Origin: Halopseudomonas litoralis
GTDB taxonomy: Bacteria > Pseudomonadota > Gammaproteobacteria > Pseudomonadales > Pseudomonadaceae
Reading direction: 5' to 3'
DNA length: 64,000 bases
NCBI RefSeq assembly: GCF_900105005.1
Contig: NZ_LT629748.1
Span: 2,294,001-2,358,000, forward strand
Both the position numbers and the translations under genes were made by a program. Shown piece after piece: positions 60,077-64,000 of this stretch. The notes under the pieces were generated by a model. The model was given only the letters and a program-made list of their open reading frames with translations, searched no databases and was not told the origin of the DNA. Within the stretch, counting starts at the first letter, position 1, and every line of letters starts with the position of its first letter.

Positions 60077-60113
60077 TGAGCGGAGCTCGCCGTATTATCG
60101 CAAGCTCCGCTCA
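60077..60113. terminator. hairpin after the MHS transporter gene
   Basis: TGAGCGGAGCT pairs perfectly with AGCTCCGCTCA over 11 bases with a 15-base loop, 12 bases after the stop. No T-run. Confidence 0.5.
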
Positions 60114-60252
60114 ACTCCATCGAGCCAACAGCGCAACGACCAGCGTTCCCATTTGCGCTTTATCCACCAGGCTTTTAAAATAGCCGCCACCCGGCCAGCA
60201 GTGCTCCTCACTGCAAGCATCCGGCTCCTCTCCTATTCTGGTTTCACTCTTC

Positions 60253-61452
60253 ATGACAACGTCGGATACCGCCCCTCAGGGCAGCTGGCTCAGTGTGGTT
60301 GCGCTGGCCTTGGCCGCTTTCATTTTCAATACCACGGAATTCGCGCCCGTGGCGCTGCTCAGCGACATTGGCGCCAGCTTCGACATGCTGCCCGAACAGG
60401 TCGGCCTGATGCTGACGGTATACGCCTGGCTGGTGGCCCTGGCGTCACTGCCGCTGATGCTGCTGACGCGCAATATAGAGCGTCGCCGACTGCTGGTCGG
60501 CGTGTTCCTGCTGTTCATCGTCTGTCACCTGCTGTCCTATGTGGCGTGGAGCTACGATGTGCTGGTGCTCAGCCGCGCCGGTATCGCTCTGGCCCACGCG
60601 GTATTCTGGTCGATCACCGCCTCTCTGGCGGTGCGCGTTGCGCCGCCAGGCAGAGAAGCGCAGGCGTTGGGTCTGCTGGCCACCGGGACCACTCTGGCCA
60701 TGGTGCTCGGTATCCCCCTGGGCCGGCTGGTCGGCCAGTTGGTCGGCTGGCGTGTCACCTTCCTGGGTGTTGCTGTGCTGGCATTACTGACCATGGTGTG
60801 CCTGATGCGCATGCTGCCGCTACTGCCCAGTCAGAATGCCGGGTCGCTCAAGAGCCTGCCGGTATTGTTGAAGCGCCCTGCGCTGATGGCGGTCTATGTG
60901 CTGGTGGTGCTGGGCGTCACGGCGCACTTCACCGCCTATAGCTATATCGAGCCCTTTGCCCGCGAAATAGGCGGCCTGATCGGTAATCAGATCACCGGAC
61001 TGCTGCTGTTGTTCGGTGGTGCCGGGCTGTTCGGCGCCCTGCTGTTCAGCCGCTACAGCCCTTACTATCCGCGCAGCGTGCTGGTGGGCACCTTGCTCGC
61101 ATTGGCTCTGTGCATGTTGCTGCTTCTGTATTCGGCCGACACCTTCTGGGGCCTGGGCTTGGTCTGTTTTGTCTGGGGCATCGCCATCCTCTGTTTCACG
61201 CTCGCCTTGCAATCGCGGGTACTGAAGATGGCCTCCGATGCCACTGACGTGGCGATGGCATTGTTCTCGGGACTGTACAACGTGGGTATCGGCGCGGGCG
61301 CCCTGCTGGGCAGCCAGATAACCATCCAGATGGGGCTGGCCAACGTCGGCCTGGTGGGCGGTGCTTTGGCCCTGGGCGCCCTTCTGCTGTGCCTCACCGC
61401 AATGTGGCGCCTTGCTCCACAGATGCCGGTAGCGCAGAGAGCCGCCACCTGA
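60253..61452 (+). CDS. MFS sugar-efflux-type transporter (SotB-like)
   Basis: A 399-residue twelve-helix drug/sugar:H+ antiporter. [18 protein letters not shown] and the following [17 protein letters not shown] resemble SotB/YdeA exporters of arabinose and IPTG-like sugars. The substrate is inferred from family only. It is preceded by a 188-base spacer and followed after 40 bases by a spermidine-synthase-like gene on the same strand. Confidence 0.87.
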   Translation: MTTSDTAPQGSWLSVVALALAAFIFNTTEFAPVALLSDIGASFDMLPEQVGLMLTVYAWLVALASLPLMLLTRNIERRRLLVGVFLLFIVCHLLSYVAWSYDVLVLSRAGIALAHAVFWSITASLAVRVAPPGREAQALGLLATGTTLAMVLGIPLGRLVGQLVGWRVTFLGVAVLALLTMVCLMRMLPLLPSQNAGSLKSLPVLLKRPALMAVYVLVVLGVTAHFTAYSYIEPFAREIGGLIGNQITGLLLLFGGAGLFGALLFSRYSPYYPRSVLVGTLLALALCMLLLLYSADTFWGLGLVCFVWGIAILCFTLALQSRVLKMASDATDVAMALFSGLYNVGIGAGALLGSQITIQMGLANVGLVGGALALGALLLCLTAMWRLAPQMPVAQRAAT

Positions 61453-61492
61453 TCAGGCATACTGCCGCCTTTACTGCTGACCTGAGATCGCC

Positions 61493-62182
61493 ATGAAACG
61501 CTACGTTCTGCTCGATACCGCGCCCATTCCCAATAACGGCGGCGCCCTGTGCCTGTTCGAATATGGCGAGGATTTTGTCATCAAGCTGGAGGGCGGCAAG
61601 GGCGGGCAGCTGATGAATACGCGCATGCACGGCTCCGAAGATGCGCTGGCTGCGATCCCTTGCAAGAAGATCGCGGCACGGCCCCGCGCTCGGGTATTGA
61701 TTGGTGGTTTGGGTATGGGCTTCACCCTCGCTTCAGCGCTGCAGCATTTGCTTGAAGATGCCGAAGTGCAGGTGGCGGAGCTGGTGCCCGGGGTCATCGA
61801 ATGGAATCGCGGGCCGCTCGGTGCCAAGGCCGGCAATCCCATGTTGGATGCTCGGGCCAGGGTGCTCAACGAGGACGTGGCGAAGATCCTGCAGGCGGAG
61901 CCCAGGGGTTTCGACGCCATCATGTTGGACGTGGACAATGGTCCCGAAGGGCTTACCCACAGCAACAACAATTGGTTGTATTCCCTTGATGGGTTGACGG
62001 CCTGCGCTCGCGCGCTGAGACCCAAGGGTATACTCGCCGTCTGGTTCGCGACCGCTGATCGCCAATTCTCCAACCGGCTCGGCAAGGCAGGCTTCAGGGC
62101 TGAAGAAGTGCAGGTGTTCGCCCACGGCAATCGCGGCGCGCGTCATACCATCTGGATTTGCGAGTTGAAGTCAGGCGCCTAG
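61493..62182 (+). CDS. spermidine-synthase-like methyltransferase-fold protein
   Basis: A 229-residue Rossmann-fold protein. VLIGGLGMGFTLASAL is the nucleotide/SAM-type glycine loop, AELVPGVIEWN ends strand two, and IMLDVDNGPEGLT is where polyamine synthases have the catalytic Asp motif. It lacks the N-terminal beta-domain typical of true spermidine synthases, so the activity is uncertain. GAGAT precedes the ATG. Confidence 0.75.
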   Translation: MKRYVLLDTAPIPNNGGALCLFEYGEDFVIKLEGGKGGQLMNTRMHGSEDALAAIPCKKIAARPRARVLIGGLGMGFTLASALQHLLEDAEVQVAELVPGVIEWNRGPLGAKAGNPMLDARARVLNEDVAKILQAEPRGFDAIMLDVDNGPEGLTHSNNNWLYSLDGLTACARALRPKGILAVWFATADRQFSNRLGKAGFRAEEVQVFAHGNRGARHTIWICELKSGA

Positions 62183-62204
62183 ACAAACGTCTGGGGCCAC
62201 TCGG

Positions 62205-62741
62205 CTATTGCGCGGTCTCGCGTCGCTCGATACCCAGTTCCCCCAGGGTCGCGGCCATGTCCTCTGCGGAGGAGGCCGGCTCCACATCCGTATCTATCTT
62301 CAGCACCCGGCCATCCTTGCCAATATAGACAGTGTGACGCCTGGCAAAACCCAGCGGGTGCAGTACGCCATAGGCCTTGGCTACCGACTTGTCTTCATCG
62401 CTGAGCAACGGGAAGTCGGCGCCGGTCTCGGCAGCAAACCCCTTGTTCTTGCTCAGCGGGTCGACACTGACCATGAAATAGACAGCATCGTATTCACGGA
62501 TCAGATGGCCATTCTCCGCCAGAGATTTGCATTCGATGGTGCAGCCGGAAGTGTAGGCGCGGGGAAACCAGGCCAGCACCACCGCCTGCTTGTCCCGATA
62601 ATCCGCCAGACGATGGATTTCACCGTCCGAGCCGGGCAGTTCGAAATCCGGTGCTTGATCACCCACTTCCAGTGCCTGGACCGACGCTGCCAACAGGACC
62701 ATTCCCATGCCCGGCAGCCATCGTTTGAAACAATTGAACAT
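62205..62741 (-). CDS. exported peroxiredoxin (PrxQ/Bcp-like)
   Basis: A 178-residue thiol peroxidase with a signal peptide (GMGMVLLAASVQA, cleavage before LEVGDQAPDFELPG). The peroxidatic Cys is in AYTSGCTIECKSL, with a second Cys four residues on rather than five as in classical Bcp; this spacing marks a known variant subfamily. It probably protects the periplasm from peroxides. AGGAG precedes the ATG at 62741; a longer reading is possible but would remove the signal peptide from the N-terminus. Confidence 0.85.
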   Translation of the reverse strand: MFNCFKRWLPGMGMVLLAASVQALEVGDQAPDFELPGSDGEIHRLADYRDKQAVVLAWFPRAYTSGCTIECKSLAENGHLIREYDAVYFMVSVDPLSKNKGFAAETGADFPLLSDEDKSVAKAYGVLHPLGFARRHTVYIGKDGRVLKIDTDVEPASSAEDMAATLGELGIERRETAQ

Positions 62742-62889
62742 GGATTTTGCTCCTGCTCGATTCTGAAGAAGTATAGGCTTGAAGCTTTCCGCCACGGAAC
62801 CCAGCGTGCCAGTGTGTATCCACATTAGCTGCAGGATGATGGAATTACCACAGCGGCCCCCACCTTCAATCAGTTCCACAGAGGTAAGC

Positions 62890-63615
62890 ATGAACACACG
62901 CAGTCTGCTCGATCAATTGCTCAATGCGGGAAAGGACCTGTTGCAGAACCAGAACCAGAGCACCGGCCAGTCCAATCCGACGGCCCCACCGGCAACCGGC
63001 TCAACCGGCTCTCCCCTGGGCGGACTGCTCGGCAGCATTGGTGGCGGCGCGCTGGGCGGCGGCGCGGTAAGTCTGCTGCTGGGCAGCAAGAAGGCGCGCA
63101 AGATGGGTGGCAAGGTGGTTGCCTATGGCGGTCTGGCGGCGCTGGGCGTGGTGGCATACAAGGCGTACAGCAACTGGCAGACCCAGAAGCAGAATCAGCC
63201 CGGCGTACCGGCAATCGAGGATACACCACGAACCGTCGACCGCGTTCCGGCCATCGAGGTGGAACAACACAGCCAGGCGATCCTGCGCGCCATCATCGGC
63301 GCAGCCAAGGCCGACGGTCATATCGATGATCGCGAGCGGGAGCTGATCGATGGTGAAGTCGCCAAGCTGACCGGCGACTCACAGCTCAAACAATGGTTTG
63401 ATCAGGAGCTGCGCAAGCCACTGGACCCTTCCGATGTAGCTCGCTCGGCCAGCACTCCGGAAATCGCCGCGGAAATGTATCTGGCCAGCATCATCATGGT
63501 CGATGAAGAAAGCTATATGGAGCGTGCCTATCTCGACGAACTGGCCCGCCAGCTGAAACTCGAACCGGCATTGAAAACAGAGCTGGAAACCCAGGCGCAG
63601 GTCGCGCTGCGCTGA
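62890..63615 (+). CDS. DUF533 (YebE-like) protein
   Basis: A 241-residue protein. A Gln/Pro-rich N-terminus leads to a Gly-rich hydrophobic stretch (LLGSIGGGALGGGAVSLLLG) and a second hydrophobic helix, then a TerB-like helical domain (ILRAIIGAAKADGHIDDRE; the acidic DGHIDDRE turn may bind metal). Relatives such as E. coli YebE respond to envelope stress; the role is unknown. AGAGGTAAGC gives a good ribosome site for the ATG at 62890. Confidence 0.87.
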   Translation: MNTRSLLDQLLNAGKDLLQNQNQSTGQSNPTAPPATGSTGSPLGGLLGSIGGGALGGGAVSLLLGSKKARKMGGKVVAYGGLAALGVVAYKAYSNWQTQKQNQPGVPAIEDTPRTVDRVPAIEVEQHSQAILRAIIGAAKADGHIDDRERELIDGEVAKLTGDSQLKQWFDQELRKPLDPSDVARSASTPEIAAEMYLASIIMVDEESYMERAYLDELARQLKLEPALKTELETQAQVALR

Positions 63616-63631
63616 GCCCACTACTGTGCCC

Positions 63632-63664
63632 GGCTCCTGCAGTTCAATCAGTATTGCAGGAGCC
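63632..63664. terminator. hairpin between the DUF533 gene and the convergent hydratase gene
   Basis: GGCTCCTGCA pairs perfectly with TGCAGGAGCC (10 base pairs, 13-base loop) in the space between convergent genes; it could stop transcripts from both sides. Confidence 0.5.
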
Positions 63665-63737
63665 AGGCAAGCAAACCCTCATGGCGAGAGACCGGTCGGC
63701 CCTGACAGAGGACAGAGCGCGTTGTTGCCGAGGCCTC

Positions 63738-64000
63738 TCAGTTTTTGCCCACCCGACTGAAATCCGGCTTGCGCTTCTCCGCAAAAGCCAGGAATGCTTC
63801 CTTGGCCTCTGCACTCCGTAGCTGGGAAGAGAATATGCGGCTTTCACGTTCCATATGCTCCAGCACCTGCTCGGTGTTGCGCATCAGCCCCTTGGCCAAC
63901 GCCAAAGCACCGGCTGGCTTACTCGCCACCAAGGTCGCCATGCGCTGAGTTTCGGCTCGCAACTGATCACGACTGACCACTCGATTGGCCAAGCCCCAGG
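63738..64000 (-). CDS. enoyl-CoA hydratase/isomerase family, C-terminal fragment
   Basis: The gene runs off the right edge; 87 C-terminal residues are visible. LGLANRVVSRDQLRAETQRM followed by KPAGALALAKGLM and SAEAKEAFLAFAEKRKPDFS is the characteristic trimerisation tail of crotonase-fold enzymes. The active site lies outside the window, so hydratase versus isomerase cannot be decided. Confidence 0.88.
   Translation of the reverse strand, partial: WGLANRVVSRDQLRAETQRMATLVASKPAGALALAKGLMRNTEQVLEHMERESRIFSSQLRSAEAKEAFLAFAEKRKPDFSRVGKN

Overview
The window is a high-GC gammaproteobacterial chromosome segment, almost certainly from the Pseudomonadaceae (Pseudomonas or Halopseudomonas-like). The basis is the gene order miaB-ybeZ-ybeY-ybeX-lnt-leuS-lptE-holA ... 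lipA-lipB-ybeD-dacA-rlpA-mltB-rodA-mrdA-rlmH-rsfS-nadD-proA, which is the usual Pseudomonas arrangement, plus a Pseudomonas-type REP pair. No rRNA, tRNA, CRISPR array or intact insertion sequence was seen.

Layout. 1-5.1 kb: the end of a response regulator, an HPt-REC-REC-GGDEF diguanylate cyclase, and an opposing three-gene unit (CHASE2 membrane sensor, small exported protein, M48 metalloprotease lipoprotein) of unknown purpose. 5.2-9.7 kb: Mpo1-like membrane protein, thiamin genes thiD-thiE, hemL, a Sel1-repeat protein and a DUF1820 protein. 9.8-19.8 kb: tRNA modification, rRNA maturation, apolipoprotein acylation, leucyl-tRNA synthetase, LPS transport and the DNA polymerase III delta subunit. 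19.8-25.1 kb: an overlapping membrane protein/sialidase-like pair, a lytic transglycosylase lipoprotein and a TerC-CBS-CorC fusion. 25.2-36.4 kb: lipA, a palindromic repeat cluster, and a long tightly packed minus-strand operon from proA down to lipB that makes the cell-elongation peptidoglycan machinery together with NAD, proline, ribosome and lipoate functions.

36.4-50.1 kb is more mixed: alkyladenine glycosylase and an enlarged DedA protein, a MaoC hydratase, a MarR/siderophore-interacting-protein operon with two palindromic operators, an isolated type IV pilin gene with a good sigma-54 promoter, an unusual HTH-plus-Sel1 protein, ubiX and mpl, a PPi-type phosphofructokinase beside inorganic pyrophosphatase, and an octaheme cytochrome/TPR reading frame interrupted by one in-frame TGA.

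50.3-58.5 kb is an accessory type VI secretion module without structural genes: vgrG, DUF4123 adaptor, a large VasX-like pore-forming effector candidate, and two tandem membrane proteins (likely immunity proteins) followed by the stub of a third copy. Each junction is a 4-base start/stop overlap. The order matches the Vibrio cholerae vgrG2-vasW-vasX-tsiV2 module, but with a multiplied and diversified last gene. This is the strongest candidate for a little-described system here. 58.7-64 kb holds two MFS transporters, a spermidine-synthase-like protein, an exported peroxiredoxin, a DUF533 protein and the C-terminus of an enoyl-CoA hydratase.
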